The notes beneath the pieces were generated by a model, which saw only the letters and a list, made by a program, of their open reading frames with translations, was not told the DNA's origin and ran no database searches. Below are positions 28,598-38,049 of a stretch of DNA of 64,000 nucleotides, piece after piece (position 1 is the stretch's first letter; each line of letters starts with the position of its first letter). The translations under genes and the position numbers were made by a program. Source of the stretch: Pseudonocardia sp. HH130630-07 (GTDB lineage Bacteria > Actinomycetota > Actinomycetes > Mycobacteriales > Pseudonocardiaceae); contig NZ_CP013854.1 in NCBI RefSeq assembly GCF_001698125.1, positions 2,976,001 through 3,040,000 on the forward strand, in the 5' to 3' direction.

Positions 28598-28695
28598 GAC
28601 CGCACCGTAGGACCGTCATGCGTGTGTGGCACAGCGTTATGCCTACAACGCAAACAGGTTCCGGATCCTGCTGCCCCGCGCGCAAGACCGGCAGG

Positions 28696-29283
28696 TCACG
28701 GGGTCGCACCCGGGCGGTCGTCGCCGTCGCGCTGGTGGCCCCGGCGGGCGTCGCGATCGAAGATGCCCATGATCTCGCAGGGCCCGCCCGCGGTGCCGAT
28801 CGCGTGCGGCTCCATCGTCGGGAACTCGGCGGCCTGGTTCGTCTCGACGCGGAACCGCCGGTGGCCCAGCAGCAGGACGGCGGTGCCGGAGAGCACGACG
28901 AGCCACTCGCGGCCGGGGTGCGCCCGCATCGCGGCCGGGTTCTCCGGCGGTGGCTCGGTGATCCGCTGGCGCACGACGCTCAGCCCCGGGTCGCTGCGGA
29001 CCGGCCAGCGCATCAGCCCGTGCGCGCTGTCCACCGTCGGGCCGACGACGACGTCGTCGGTCGCGTTGTCGACGAGCTGGTCGAGCGTGGTGTCCAGCGC
29101 CCGCGCGAGGGTGACGAGCTGGTCCAGCGCGAGCCGCCGCTGCCCGTTCTCGATCCGGCTCAGCGACGACTGGCTGAGCCGGGCGCGGCCGGACAGCTCC
29201 TCCAGCGACCACCCCTGGGCGACCCGCAGCGCCCGGATCCGGCTGCGCACGAGCCGGTCCAGCTGCTCGTCGCCCCCCACCAC
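28696..29283 (-). CDS. XRE-family transcriptional regulator with cupin sensor domain
   Basis: This 195-residue protein has an N-terminal helix-turn-helix (residues ~10-65: IRALRVAQGWSLEELSGRA, then LSQSSLSRIENGQRRLALDQ) and a C-terminal cupin domain (~100-180) with PGREWLVVLSGTAVLLLGHR. Such proteins bind a small ligand in the cupin barrel and control adjacent genes. The target is probably the methyltransferase downstream and its own promoter. A symmetric set of CCTCGCA half-sites lies immediately upstream (29319-29394). Confidence 0.92.
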   Translation of the reverse strand: MVGGDEQLDRLVRSRIRALRVAQGWSLEELSGRARLSQSSLSRIENGQRRLALDQLVTLARALDTTLDQLVDNATDDVVVGPTVDSAHGLMRWPVRSDPGLSVVRQRITEPPPENPAAMRAHPGREWLVVLSGTAVLLLGHRRFRVETNQAAEFPTMEPHAIGTAGGPCEIMGIFDRDARRGHQRDGDDRPGATP

Positions 29284-29318
29284 GGCGCCACCCTATCCCC
29301 GCACCCCGCACCCCCTGC

Positions 29319-29394
29319 CCGACCTCGCAGCCCCCGCCCGCACCTCGCAGCCGCTGCGGACCGTGCGAGGTCGGTGCGGGGCCTGCGACGTCGG
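29319..29394. promoter_or_regulatory. Symmetric four-half-site operator candidate
   Basis: CCTCGCA at 29323-29329 and 29343-29349 is mirrored by TGCGAGG at 29364-29370 and TGCGACG at 29384-29390. The four share one symmetry axis at 29356/29357. The outer pair is complementary over 12 bases with one mismatch. It sits between the divergent regulator gene and the 86-aa gene. Confidence 0.55.
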
Positions 29395-29480
29395 TGGGAC
29401 GGGGGTGGTCGCGGGGGCGCGGTGGCGGGGCAGGTGGAAATGCTGCACCGGTTCAGTGGGCCGCGGGTCACACTGGGGTG

Positions 29481-29741
29481 GTGCGCGGACGGGTGGCGGG
29501 GCAGGTCGCGGAGATCGGGTGGTCGGTGCCGCTGATCGTGGTGGCGCGGGCCGGTGTCGTCCTGCGGGGCGGGGCGCGGGCCCGCGACGAGATCGGGCGG
29601 ATGGTGGGCGAGAAGGTCGCCGTGCTGCCCGAGATGGCCCGGGCGGTGGCGCAGGCGTCGCCGGCGGGGTCGGTGGCCGCGGCCGTGCGGCCGGTCCACC
29701 GCCGGGTCCGCGCCAACCGCCGACGTCTCCTGGGGTGGTGA
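29481..29741 (+). CDS. Small protein of unknown function (86 aa)
   Basis: I do not recognise this family. From a GTG the frame encodes a hydrophobic patch (VAEIGWSVPLIVVARAGVVL) followed by basic amphipathic sequence (GGARARDEIGRMVGEKVAVL) and a strongly basic tail (VHRRVRANRRRLLGW). Third-position GC bias is preserved. It could be a peripheral membrane or nucleic-acid-binding protein. It lies between the XRE regulator (divergent) and the nuo promoter. Confidence 0.45.
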   Translation: MRGRVAGQVAEIGWSVPLIVVARAGVVLRGGARARDEIGRMVGEKVAVLPEMARAVAQASPAGSVAAAVRPVHRRVRANRRRLLGW

Positions 29742-29844
29742 CGGGCCGGATCCGACCGGCATCGCCGGGTCCGTCGCCACCCGCCGTACCTGGGCGACCA
29801 CACGTCGTTGCGTCGTCGAATATTCCCGCGTCAGGTCCGATCCG

Positions 29845-29876
29845 CTGACGCAAAATGCCCGTGCACGCCCTACACT
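29845..29876 (+). promoter_or_regulatory. Candidate nuo promoter
   Basis: A -10-like TACACT at 29871-29876 is preceded by a -35-like CTGACG at 29845-29850; the 20-base spacing is long. The surrounding sequence is AT-relaxed compared with its neighbours. The start point would fall near 29883, inside or just before the Rex-like site. Confidence 0.45.
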
Positions 29877-29886
29877 CTTCCCGACA

Positions 29887-29904
29887 TCGTGAAGTTTTTC
29901 ACAA
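29887..29904 (+). promoter_or_regulatory. Rex (NADH/NAD+ redox sensor) operator
   Basis: TCGTGAAGTTTTTCACAA differs at one position from the palindromic Rex consensus TTGTGAA-N4-TTCACAA known from Streptomyces. It begins 11 bases after the putative -10 box, so bound Rex would block transcription of nuo. Rex releases DNA when NADH is high, which makes sense for the operon encoding NADH dehydrogenase. Confidence 0.75.
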
Positions 29905-29952
29905 GCGTGGCACGCGGCACGGGATCGGGAGGTGCTCGACCAGGACGGATGT

Positions 29953-29968
29953 GGATCACACGTGATCC
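29953..29968 (+). promoter_or_regulatory. Perfect palindrome in the nuo leader
   Basis: GGATCAC-AC-GTGATCC: 7-base arms with two bases between. Placed between the Rex-like site and nuoA. It may be an operator for a second regulator. Confidence 0.5.
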
Positions 29969-29978
29969 GCACCGCCCT

Positions 29979-29997
29979 TCAGGTAAGGCTCGCCTGG
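29979..29997 (+). promoter_or_regulatory. Weak iron-box-like sequence (IdeR/DtxR type)
   Basis: TCAGGTAAGGCTCGCCTGG agrees with the 19-base IdeR consensus TTAGGTTAGGCTAACCTAA at 13 positions. This is below what is usually accepted as a functional site, so it is only a suggestion. Confidence 0.25.
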
Positions 29998-30092
29998 GTT
30001 CTTCATCACACGGTGGCGGACATAGGGTCCCCCCGACCGGCTTGTCGATCACCACCAGCGACGGTGGGCGGCGCGATCACGAAGGTGCACGG

Positions 30093-30458
30093 ATGCTCGA
30101 TCCCTATCTCCCGCTCGTACTGCTGTTCGTGTTGGCGGCGGGCTTCGCGCTGTTCTCCGTCGCCTCGGCGCCGCTGATCGGCCCGCGCCGGTTCAACCGG
30201 GCGAAGCTGGACTCCTACGAGTGCGGCATCGAGCCGTCGCCGCAGCCGATCGTCGGCGGCGGGCGCGTGCCGGTCGCCTACTACCTCACGGCGATGCTGT
30301 TCATCCTGTTCGACATCGAGCTGGTGTTCATGTACCCGTACGCCGTCGTCGCCGATGCGGTCGGCGTCTTCGGGTTCGTGGCCATCACGCTCTACATCGC
30401 CACGATCGCCTTCGCGTACGCCTACGAATGGCGTCGCGGCGGGCTCGAGTGGAGCTGA
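30093..30458 (+). CDS. nuoA: NADH-quinone oxidoreductase subunit A
   Basis: This is a 121-residue membrane subunit with three helices. The family loop [15 protein letters not shown] sits after the first helix and [17 protein letters not shown] in the second; both are diagnostic of NuoA/ND3. It helps couple quinone reduction to proton pumping in complex I. It is the first gene of a fourteen-gene operon. ATG 30093 gives the usual length; upstream in-frame sequence is leader. Its leader contains the Rex-like operator. Confidence 0.96.
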   Translation: MLDPYLPLVLLFVLAAGFALFSVASAPLIGPRRFNRAKLDSYECGIEPSPQPIVGGGRVPVAYYLTAMLFILFDIELVFMYPYAVVADAVGVFGFVAITLYIATIAFAYAYEWRRGGLEWS

Positions 30459-30465
30459 GGCAAGC

Positions 30466-31173
30466 ATGGGACTCGAGGAGAACCTGCCCAGCGGCGTCCT
30501 GCTGACCAGCGTCGAGAAGCTGGTCAACTGGACCCGGAAGTCGTCGCTCTGGCCCGCCACCTTCGGCCTGGCCTGCTGCGCCATCGAGATGATGACCTCC
30601 GGCGCCCCGCGCTACGACCTCGCCCGGTTCGGCATGGAGGTCTTCCGGGCCTCGCCGCGCCAGGCCGACCTGATGATCGTCGCGGGCCGGGTGAGCAACA
30701 AGATGGCGCCGGTCCTGCGCCAGATCTACGACCAGATGCCCGAGCCGCGCTGGGTGCTCGCGATGGGCGTCTGCGCCAGCTCCGGCGGCATGTTCAACAA
30801 CTACGCGATCGTGCAGGGCGTCGACCACGTCGTGCCGGTGGACATGTACCTGCCCGGCTGCCCGCCGCGGCCGGAGATGCTGATCGACGCGATCCTCAAG
30901 ATCCACGCCAAGATCTCCGACGAGCCGCTCGGCCCGAAGCGGGCCGCCGAGCTGGCCGAGTCCGGCTACCGCACGCCGATGGTGCCGTCGTCGGTCAAGT
31001 TCGCGCCCAAGCACAAGCAGCTCGGCGCGCTGAAGAACACCCCGACCGTGGACGTGCCGAACTACCTGGAGCCGGGCGCGCAGCCGAAGCCGTCGACGAA
31101 CCAGCTGGCGGCGGGGGAGAAGCAGGAGCTCCCCTCGCTCGCCGACGCCGCCCGCGGAGGTGAGCAGCAGTGA
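30466..31173 (+). CDS. nuoB: NADH-quinone oxidoreductase subunit B
   Basis: This 235-residue peripheral subunit binds cluster N2, the last Fe-S centre before the quinone. Ligands are in [11 protein letters not shown] (tandem cysteines), MGVCASSGG and LPGCPPRPE. The core ends near residue 165. A 60-residue Pro/Lys-rich tail is an actinobacterial extension. ATG 30466, with GAGG a few bases upstream, is preferred over the upstream in-frame codons. Confidence 0.97.
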   Translation: MGLEENLPSGVLLTSVEKLVNWTRKSSLWPATFGLACCAIEMMTSGAPRYDLARFGMEVFRASPRQADLMIVAGRVSNKMAPVLRQIYDQMPEPRWVLAMGVCASSGGMFNNYAIVQGVDHVVPVDMYLPGCPPRPEMLIDAILKIHAKISDEPLGPKRAAELAESGYRTPMVPSSVKFAPKHKQLGALKNTPTVDVPNYLEPGAQPKPSTNQLAAGEKQELPSLADAARGGEQQ

Positions 31174-32003
31174 CCGAGCCGACCGGACCCACCGGGACCT
31201 CGAAGGACGACGCGGAGCCCACCGGCGGTGCGCACTCCTCGTCGCAGGAGAGCGGCGCGGCCGTCGAGCAGCAGCGGGCCGGTGGCGGTACCGCCCCCGG
31301 CGACGCGCTCGGCGGTGCCCGCCCCGCCGCGAAGATGACCGAGACCCGCGTGCGGTCGGGCATGTTCGGCGTCCGCGGCACCGGTGACACCTCCGGCTAC
31401 GGCGGGCTGCGGCTGCCCGGGCACGCCCCGGCGCCGGCCGAGCGCCCGTTCGGTGGCTGGTTCGACGAGTTCGCCGACGAGCTGGGCGCCGCGCTGGACG
31501 AGCGCTCGATCCCGCGGGACGCGATCGAGCAGGTCACCATCGACCGCGACGAGCTGACCCTCTACGTGCAGCCCGCGCGGGTGAACGCGGTGGCCCGCAC
31601 CCTGCGCGACGACCCGGGCCTGCGCTTCGAGTTCTGCTCGACGGTCTCCGGGGTCGACTACTCCGCGCCGGACGGCGCCCCGGTCGAGCGGCCGCTGCAC
31701 GTCGTCTACCACCTGCTGTCGATGACCTACCGGCGCCGGATCCGGCTCGAGGCCGCACTGGACCTCGAGAACCCGCACGTGGACAGCGTCGTCGACGTCT
31801 ACCCGACCGCGGACTGGCACGAGCGCGAGACCTGGGACATGTTCGGCGTCGTCTTCGACGGCCATCCCGCGCTCACCCGGATCCTCATGCCCGACGACTG
31901 GGACGGCCACCCCCAGCGCAAGAGCTACCCGCTCGGCGGCATCCCGGTGGAGTACAAGGGTGCGGAGATCCCCCCGCCCGACGAGCGGAGGGCGTACTCG
32001 TGA
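31170..32003 (+). CDS. nuoC: NADH-quinone oxidoreductase subunit C
   Basis: This is a 277-residue 30-kDa-type subunit of the peripheral arm. The family core is at about residues 85-270, with [20 protein letters not shown] and the signature [20 protein letters not shown] ending KSYPLGG. The first ~80 residues are low-complexity (Thr, Gly, Ala, Glu), longer than in most bacteria. The GTG start overlaps the nuoB stop by 4 bases. Confidence 0.96.
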   Translation: MTEPTGPTGTSKDDAEPTGGAHSSSQESGAAVEQQRAGGGTAPGDALGGARPAAKMTETRVRSGMFGVRGTGDTSGYGGLRLPGHAPAPAERPFGGWFDEFADELGAALDERSIPRDAIEQVTIDRDELTLYVQPARVNAVARTLRDDPGLRFEFCSTVSGVDYSAPDGAPVERPLHVVYHLLSMTYRRRIRLEAALDLENPHVDSVVDVYPTADWHERETWDMFGVVFDGHPALTRILMPDDWDGHPQRKSYPLGGIPVEYKGAEIPPPDERRAYS

Positions 32004-33376
32004 CCACCACCGAGAACAGCGCAGGCGGAACGAGTATCGGCCCCGAGGACAGCGCGGGCCCCGATCCGTACTCGGCGCCGGAGCGCGAGACCACCGAGGG
32101 CACCGTCTACACGGTCACCGGCGGTGACTGGGACACCCTGATGGACGCGGACCACGAGGACCGCATCGTCATCAACATGGGTCCGCAGCACCCGTCCACG
32201 CACGGCGTGCTGCGCCTGGTTCTGGAGCTGGAGGGCGAGACCGTCACCCAGGGCCGGGCGGTCATCGGCTACCTGCACACGGGCATCGAGAAGAACTGCG
32301 AGTACCGGACCTGGACCCAGGGGGTCACGTTCGTGACCCGCGCGGACTACCTCGCGCCGCTGTTCAACGAGGCCGCGTACTGCATGGCCGTCGAGAAGCT
32401 GCTCGGCGTGCAGGTGCCGGACCGGGCCGAGCACATCCGGGTGCTGCTCATGGAGCTCAACCGGATCGGTTCGCACCTGGTCGCGCTGGCCACCGGCGGC
32501 ATGGAGCTGGGCGCGCTGACCGGCATGACCTCGGGTTTCCGCGAGCGCGAGGAGGTGCTCCACCTCCTGGAGTTCCTGACCGGCCTGCGGATGAACCACG
32601 CGTTCATCCGGCCCGGCGGGCTCGCCCAGGACCTCCCCGAGGGCTACCGCGAGAAGGTCACCGAGTTCCTCGACGTGATGGACTCCCGGCTGCCCGACTA
32701 CGACCGGCTGCTCACCGGCCAGCCGATCTGGAAGCAGCGCCTGGAGGGCGTCGGCTACCTCCCGGTCGACGGCTGCCTGGCGCTCGGCGCGTCCGGCCCG
32801 ATCCTGCGCTCGGCCGGGCTGGCCTGGGACCTGCGCAAGCACATGCCGTACTCGGTGTACGACCAGTACGACTTCGAGGTCCCGACGGCGACCGAGGCCG
32901 ACTGCTACGCCCGCTACCGGCTGCGGGTCGCCGAGATCCACGAGTCGCTCAAGATCATGCGGCAGGCGCTGACGAAGCTGGACGAGGTCGGGCCGGGCCG
33001 GGTCATGGTCGACGACCCGAAGGTCGCCTGGCCGGCCCAGCTCTCGATCGGCAGCGACGGGATGGGCAACACCCTGGAGCACGTCCGCAAGATCATGGGT
33101 CAGTCGATGGAGTCGCTGATCCACCACTTCAAGCTGGTCACCGAGGGCTTCCACGTCCCGCCCGGCCAGGCGTTCTCCGCCGTCGAGTCCCCGCGCGGCG
33201 AGCTCGGCGTGCACCTGGTCTCCGACGGCGGCACCCGCCCGGTGCGGGTGCACCTGCGCGACCCCAGCTTCGTGAACCTGCAGTCGATGCCCGCGATGAG
33301 CGAGGGCGGCCAGGTCGCCGACGTCATCGCGGCCGTCGCGTCGATCGACCCCGTGATGGGAGGTTGCGACCGATGA
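32000..33376 (+). CDS. nuoD: NADH-quinone oxidoreductase subunit D
   Basis: This 458-residue 49-kDa-type subunit forms the quinone-binding pocket with NuoB. The signature [20 protein letters not shown] is at about residue 60. Quinone-site sequences are [13 protein letters not shown], then later [15 protein letters not shown] and [13 protein letters not shown]. Like other family members it is descended from hydrogenase large subunits but lacks the Ni ligands. GTG start; the frame overlaps nuoC by 4 bases. Confidence 0.97.
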   Translation: MTTTENSAGGTSIGPEDSAGPDPYSAPERETTEGTVYTVTGGDWDTLMDADHEDRIVINMGPQHPSTHGVLRLVLELEGETVTQGRAVIGYLHTGIEKNCEYRTWTQGVTFVTRADYLAPLFNEAAYCMAVEKLLGVQVPDRAEHIRVLLMELNRIGSHLVALATGGMELGALTGMTSGFREREEVLHLLEFLTGLRMNHAFIRPGGLAQDLPEGYREKVTEFLDVMDSRLPDYDRLLTGQPIWKQRLEGVGYLPVDGCLALGASGPILRSAGLAWDLRKHMPYSVYDQYDFEVPTATEADCYARYRLRVAEIHESLKIMRQALTKLDEVGPGRVMVDDPKVAWPAQLSIGSDGMGNTLEHVRKIMGQSMESLIHHFKLVTEGFHVPPGQAFSAVESPRGELGVHLVSDGGTRPVRVHLRDPSFVNLQSMPAMSEGGQVADVIAAVASIDPVMGGCDR

Positions 33377-34236
33377 CCCTCCCCGGAGGCAACCCGGAGT
33401 CCAACTCGGCGAGCCCGGTGGCCCCGGCCGAGCGCGAGTTCACCCAGCGTGGAGCGCAGGCGGAACGCGCATCAGCACCCCCGGCCGAGCCGTCGCCGGT
33501 CTCGCCGACGTTCGACGTGGTCACCAGGGCCCGGACGAAGGAGATCATCTCCCTCTACCCGGAGTCGCGTTCGGCGCTGCTCCCGCTGCTGCACCTGGTG
33601 CAGTCGGTCGAGGGGTACGTGAGCCAGGACGGCATCCGCTACTGCGCCGAGGCACTGGGACTGACCACCGCCGAGGTGTCCGCGGTGGCCACGTTCTACA
33701 CGATGTACAAGCGCAACCCGTGCGGCGAGCACCTGGTCAGCGTCTGCACGAACACGCTGTGCGCGGCGCTGGGCGGCGACGAGATCTACGACCGGCTGCG
33801 CACCCGGCTCGGCACCGGCGACCGGCCGCTGGGCCACGAGGGCACCGCGGGCGAGCCCGGCACCCCCGGCTCGGTCACGCTGGAGCACGCCGAGTGCCTC
33901 GCGGCCTGTGACCTGGCCCCGGTGCTGCAGGTCAACTACGAGTACTACGACAACCAGACGGTCGACTCCGCGGTCGAGCTGGTCGACGCGCTGCGCCGCG
34001 GCGAGCGTCCGCAGCCGACCCGCGGTGCCCCGCTGACCGACCTGCGGACCGTCGAGCTGGAACTGGCCGGGTTCACCGACGACGCGGCGGAGGTCGACAC
34101 CACCGCCCGGGTCGAGGGCCCGTCCAGCGCGATCGAGTCCGTACGCGGTGCCCGGCTCGCCGAGGAGAACGGCTGGGCCGCCCCGGCGATGCCGGACCAG
34201 CCGCCCGCGATGCCCGCCGCAGCGGAGAAGAGGTGA
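33373..34236 (+). CDS. nuoE: NADH-quinone oxidoreductase subunit E
   Basis: This is a 287-residue 24-kDa-type subunit binding [2Fe-2S] cluster N1a. The four cysteines are visible in [13 protein letters not shown] (C-x4-C) and [12 protein letters not shown] (C-x3-C), in a thioredoxin-like fold at about residues 50-215. Both ends are extended: ~45 residues before and ~70 after the core, the latter acidic and probably disordered. The ATG overlaps the nuoD stop (ATGA). Confidence 0.95.
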   Translation: MTLPGGNPESNSASPVAPAEREFTQRGAQAERASAPPAEPSPVSPTFDVVTRARTKEIISLYPESRSALLPLLHLVQSVEGYVSQDGIRYCAEALGLTTAEVSAVATFYTMYKRNPCGEHLVSVCTNTLCAALGGDEIYDRLRTRLGTGDRPLGHEGTAGEPGTPGSVTLEHAECLAACDLAPVLQVNYEYYDNQTVDSAVELVDALRRGERPQPTRGAPLTDLRTVELELAGFTDDAAEVDTTARVEGPSSAIESVRGARLAEENGWAAPAMPDQPPAMPAAAEKR

Positions 34237-34240
34237 CCCG

Positions 34241-35605
34241 ATGAGCTCGCCCGACCCCACCACACCGGCCACGACCACGCCGGACCCGCTCACGCCCGTC
34301 CTCACCCGGCGGTGGCTGGCCCCGCGGTCCTGGTCGATCGACACCTACGAGCGCCTGGACGGCTACACGTCGCTGCGCACCGCCTTCGCCGCACACCCCG
34401 ACCAGCTCATCGCGCTGGTCAAGGAGTCCGGCCTGCGCGGCCGCGGCGGCGCGGGCTTCCCGACCGGGATGAAGTGGGGCTTCATCCCGCAGGACGACGG
34501 CAGCGGGACCGGCCCCGGCGCCAAGCCCAAGTACCTGGTGATCAACGCCGACGAGGGCGAGCCGGGTACCTGCAAGGACATCCCGACGATGATGGCCGAC
34601 CCGCACTCGCTCATCGAGGGCTGCATCGTCACGAGCTACGCGATCCGGGCCAACTTCTGCGCCATCTACGTCCGCGGTGAGGCGCTGCACTGCATCCGCA
34701 GGCTGCGGGCCGCCGTCCGGGAGGCGAAGGAGCGCGGCTACCTCGGGCGCGACATCCTCGGGTCCGGCTTCGACCTGGAGATCGTGGTGCACGCCGGTGC
34801 GGGCGCCTACATCTGCGGCGAGGAGACGGCGCTGCTCGACTCGCTGGAGGGCCGGCGCGGCCAGCCGCGGCTCAAGCCGCCGTTCCCGGCGACGGCCGGG
34901 CTCTACGCCTGCCCGACCGTGGTGAACAACGTCGAGACCATCGCGAGCGTCCCGGCGATCGTCAACGGCGGCTCGGGCTGGTTCCGGTCGATGGGCCGGG
35001 AGAAGTCCCCGGGCCCGAAGATCTACTCGATCTCCGGGCACGTCGAGCGGCCCGGCCAGTACGAGGCCCCGCTGGGCATCACCCTGCGGGAGCTCCTGGA
35101 GCTGGCCGGCGGGATGAAGGACGGGATCCCGCTCAAGTTCTGGACCCCGGGCGGCTCCTCGACGCCGATGTTCACCGCCGATCACCTCGACGTCCCGCTG
35201 GACTTCGAGGGCGCCGCCGAGGCCGGCTCCATGCTGGGGACGACCGCGGTGCAGGTCTTCAACGAGACCGTCTCGGTGCCGTGGGCGGTCATGAAGTGGA
35301 CCGAGTTCTACAAGCACGAGAGCTGCGGCAAGTGCACCCCGTGCCGGGAGGGCACCTACTGGCTGGTGCAGGTGCTGCAGCGGATGGTGCGCCACGAGGG
35401 CACCGCGACCGACATCGACACCCTCCTCGACGTCTGCGACAACATCCTCGGGCGCTCGTTCTGCGCGCTCGGGGACGGCGCGACGAGCCCGATCACCAGC
35501 GGCATCCAGTACTTCCGCCAGGAGTTCCTCGACCTCATCGCGGAACAGCCCGCCGAGGACACGGTCGAGCGTTCTCCTGCCGAGCTGAGCGGAGCCTCCG
35601 CATGA
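34241..35605 (+). CDS. nuoF: NADH-quinone oxidoreductase subunit F (NADH-binding)
   Basis: This is a 454-residue 51-kDa-type subunit that binds NADH, FMN and cluster N3. The FMN/NADH motif is GLRGRGGAGFPTGMKWGF near residue 70, with INADEGEPGTCKD and YICGEETALLDSLEG following. Cluster ligands are in ESCGKCTPCREGT plus a later Cys in RSFCALGDGA. It is the entry point for electrons. ATG 34241 lies 4 bases after the nuoE stop with GAGG upstream. Confidence 0.97.
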   Translation: MSSPDPTTPATTTPDPLTPVLTRRWLAPRSWSIDTYERLDGYTSLRTAFAAHPDQLIALVKESGLRGRGGAGFPTGMKWGFIPQDDGSGTGPGAKPKYLVINADEGEPGTCKDIPTMMADPHSLIEGCIVTSYAIRANFCAIYVRGEALHCIRRLRAAVREAKERGYLGRDILGSGFDLEIVVHAGAGAYICGEETALLDSLEGRRGQPRLKPPFPATAGLYACPTVVNNVETIASVPAIVNGGSGWFRSMGREKSPGPKIYSISGHVERPGQYEAPLGITLRELLELAGGMKDGIPLKFWTPGGSSTPMFTADHLDVPLDFEGAAEAGSMLGTTAVQVFNETVSVPWAVMKWTEFYKHESCGKCTPCREGTYWLVQVLQRMVRHEGTATDIDTLLDVCDNILGRSFCALGDGATSPITSGIQYFRQEFLDLIAEQPAEDTVERSPAELSGASA

Positions 35606-38049
35606 CCATCGCACCGGACGAGACGACCGAGACGCCGGTCCCGGAGGGGCACGTCCGTCTCACCATCGACGGCCAGGTCGTCGACGCGCCCAAGGGCGAG
35701 CTGCTGATCCGCACCTGCGAGCGGCTCGGCATCGTGATCCCGCGGTTCTGCGACCACCCGCTGCTCGACCCGGCCGGTGCCTGCCGGCAGTGCCTGGTCG
35801 AGGTCGAGATGGGCGGCCGGCCGATGCCGAAGCCGCAGGCCAGCTGCACGATGACGGTCGCCGACGGCATGGTCGTCAAGACCCAGCACACCTCCGAGCG
35901 CGCGGACAAGGCGCAGCAGGGTGTGATGGAGCTGCTGCTCGTCAACCACCCGCTGGACTGCCCGATCTGCGACAAGGGCGGCGAGTGCCCGCTGCAGAAC
36001 CAGGCGATGGCGCACGGCCGGTCCGACTCGCGCTTCGAGGAGAAGAAGCGGACCTTCCCGAAGCCGCTGCCGATCTCCAGCCAGGTCCTGCTGGACCGCG
36101 AGCGCTGCGTGCTCTGCCAGCGGTGCACCCGGTTCTCCGAGGAGATCGCCGGTGACCCGTTCATCGACCTGCTGGAGCGCGGTGCGAACCAGCAGATCGG
36201 GATCGCCGACGGGCAGCCGTTCCAGTCCTACTTCTCCGGCAACACCATCCAGATCTGCCCGGTCGGCGCGCTGACCAGCGCCGCCTACCGGTTCCGGTCG
36301 CGCCCGTTCGACCTGCGCTCCACCCCCGGGACCTGCGAGCACTGCAGCTCCGGCTGCTCGATGCGGACCGACTCCCGGCGCGGCACGGTGCTGCGCCGCC
36401 TGGCCGGCAACGACCCGGAGGTCAACGAGGAGTGGCTCTGCGACAAGGGCCGCTTCGCCTTCCGCTACCAGGGCAGCGCAGGCCGGATCACCCGGCCGAT
36501 GGTGCGCCGGGAGAACGGTGAGCTGACCGAGACCTCCTGGACCGAGGCGCTGCAGATCGCCGCGGACGGGCTGCTCGCGGCCCGCGCCGGCGCCGGGATC
36601 GGCGTGCTGCCCGGGGGGCGGCTCACCGTCGAGGACGCCTACGCCTACGCCAAGTTCGCCCGGGTCGCCGCCCGCACCCACGACGTCGACTTCCGGGCCC
36701 GGCCGCACTCGGCCGAGGAGCTGGACTTCCTGGCCGCGCACGTGGTCGGCGGCACCCCGGACGACGCCGTGACCTTCCAGCGGATCGAGGACGCCCCGGC
36801 GGTCCTCACCGTCGGCACCGATCCCGAGGAGGAGTCCGGGATCGTCTTCCTCCGGCTGCGCAAGGCGTGGCGGAAGAAGGGCCTGCGGCACTTCCAGGTC
36901 GCACCGTTCACCTCGGTCGGCGCGGAGAAGACCGGCGCCACCGTGCTGCACGCGGTGCCCGGTGCGGAGGCCGCCGTGGTGGCCGACCCGGGTGCCGACG
37001 TCGTGGCGGCGCTGGAGCTGCCGGGCACGGTGATCCTGGTCGGGGACCGGGCCGCGGAGTCGCCCGGTCTCTACTCGGCGGTCTCGGCGCTGGCCGCGCG
37101 GACCGGTGCGGCGATCGGCTGGCTGCCGCGCCGGGCCGGGGACCGCGGTGCGGTCGAGGCCGGCGCGCTGCCGACCCTGCTGCCCGGCGGGCGCCCCGTG
37201 ACCGACGCCGCCGCCCGCGCCGACGTCGAGCGGACCTGGGGCCTCGGGGCCGGTGCGCTGCCCGCGACCCCGGGCCGCGACGCCGACGCCATCCTCGCCG
37301 CCGCGGCGGTCGGGGAGCTGGCCGCGCTGGTCGTGGGCGGGGTGGACCCGGACGACACGGCGGACCCGCAGGCCGCGCGCACCGCGCTGCGCGAGGTGGG
37401 CTTCCTGGTCAGCCTGGAGATCCACACCTCGGCGGTGACCGAGCTGGCCGACGTCGTCCTCCCGGTGGCACCGGACGCCCAGCGTTCGGGGAGCTACCTG
37501 AACTGGGAGGGCCGTCGTCGCCCGTTCGGCGTCGCGCTGGACGCCACCGGCGTGCTGCCCGACTGCCGGGTGCTGGACACCCTCGCCGTCGAGATGGACG
37601 CCGACCTGTTCACCCAGACCCCCGCGGCCGCGGCCGGTGAGCTGGAGCGGCTCGGCACCCGGCGTGCCGGTACGACGGCCCCGGCGCACCCCGCGGCTCC
37701 GGTCCGGGTGCCCGGCTACGGCCAGGCGGTGCTCGCCACCTCGCGCCAGATGGTGGACGACGCCTCGCTCGCCGTCGACGAGCCGGCGCTGGCCGGTACG
37801 GCGCGCCGCCCGTACGTGAAGGTCAACCCGGCCACCGCGGCCCGGCTCGGCCTCGTCGAGGGCGACGACGCGACGGTCCGCACCGAGCGCGGGGCGATCA
37901 CCCTGCCGGTCGCGCTGACCGACCTGCCCGACGGCGTCGTCTGGCTGCCGACCTCGTCGCGCGGCTCGCACGTCCGGCCGACCCTCGGGGCCCGGCACGG
38001 TGACCTGGTCGGCGTGGGGCCGGCCGGCGGAAACGGAAGTGCGTCGTGA
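35602..38049 (+). CDS. nuoG: NADH-quinone oxidoreductase subunit G
   Basis: This is an 815-residue 75-kDa-type subunit. Cluster sites in order are N1b ([18 protein letters not shown]), the N5-type His/Cys site ([17 protein letters not shown]), N4 ([14 protein letters not shown] plus CPVGAL) and an extra N7-type site ([10 protein letters not shown] with a distal Cys in [10 protein letters not shown]). The C-terminal ~550 residues form a molybdopterin-oxidoreductase-like domain without cofactor motifs. N7 occurs only in some bacteria. ATG overlaps the nuoF stop. Confidence 0.97.
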   Translation: MTIAPDETTETPVPEGHVRLTIDGQVVDAPKGELLIRTCERLGIVIPRFCDHPLLDPAGACRQCLVEVEMGGRPMPKPQASCTMTVADGMVVKTQHTSERADKAQQGVMELLLVNHPLDCPICDKGGECPLQNQAMAHGRSDSRFEEKKRTFPKPLPISSQVLLDRERCVLCQRCTRFSEEIAGDPFIDLLERGANQQIGIADGQPFQSYFSGNTIQICPVGALTSAAYRFRSRPFDLRSTPGTCEHCSSGCSMRTDSRRGTVLRRLAGNDPEVNEEWLCDKGRFAFRYQGSAGRITRPMVRRENGELTETSWTEALQIAADGLLAARAGAGIGVLPGGRLTVEDAYAYAKFARVAARTHDVDFRARPHSAEELDFLAAHVVGGTPDDAVTFQRIEDAPAVLTVGTDPEEESGIVFLRLRKAWRKKGLRHFQVAPFTSVGAEKTGATVLHAVPGAEAAVVADPGADVVAALELPGTVILVGDRAAESPGLYSAVSALAARTGAAIGWLPRRAGDRGAVEAGALPTLLPGGRPVTDAAARADVERTWGLGAGALPATPGRDADAILAAAAVGELAALVVGGVDPDDTADPQAARTALREVGFLVSLEIHTSAVTELADVVLPVAPDAQRSGSYLNWEGRRRPFGVALDATGVLPDCRVLDTLAVEMDADLFTQTPAAAAGELERLGTRRAGTTAPAHPAAPVRVPGYGQAVLATSRQMVDDASLAVDEPALAGTARRPYVKVNPATAARLGLVEGDDATVRTERGAITLPVALTDLPDGVVWLPTSSRGSHVRPTLGARHGDLVGVGPAGGNGSAS

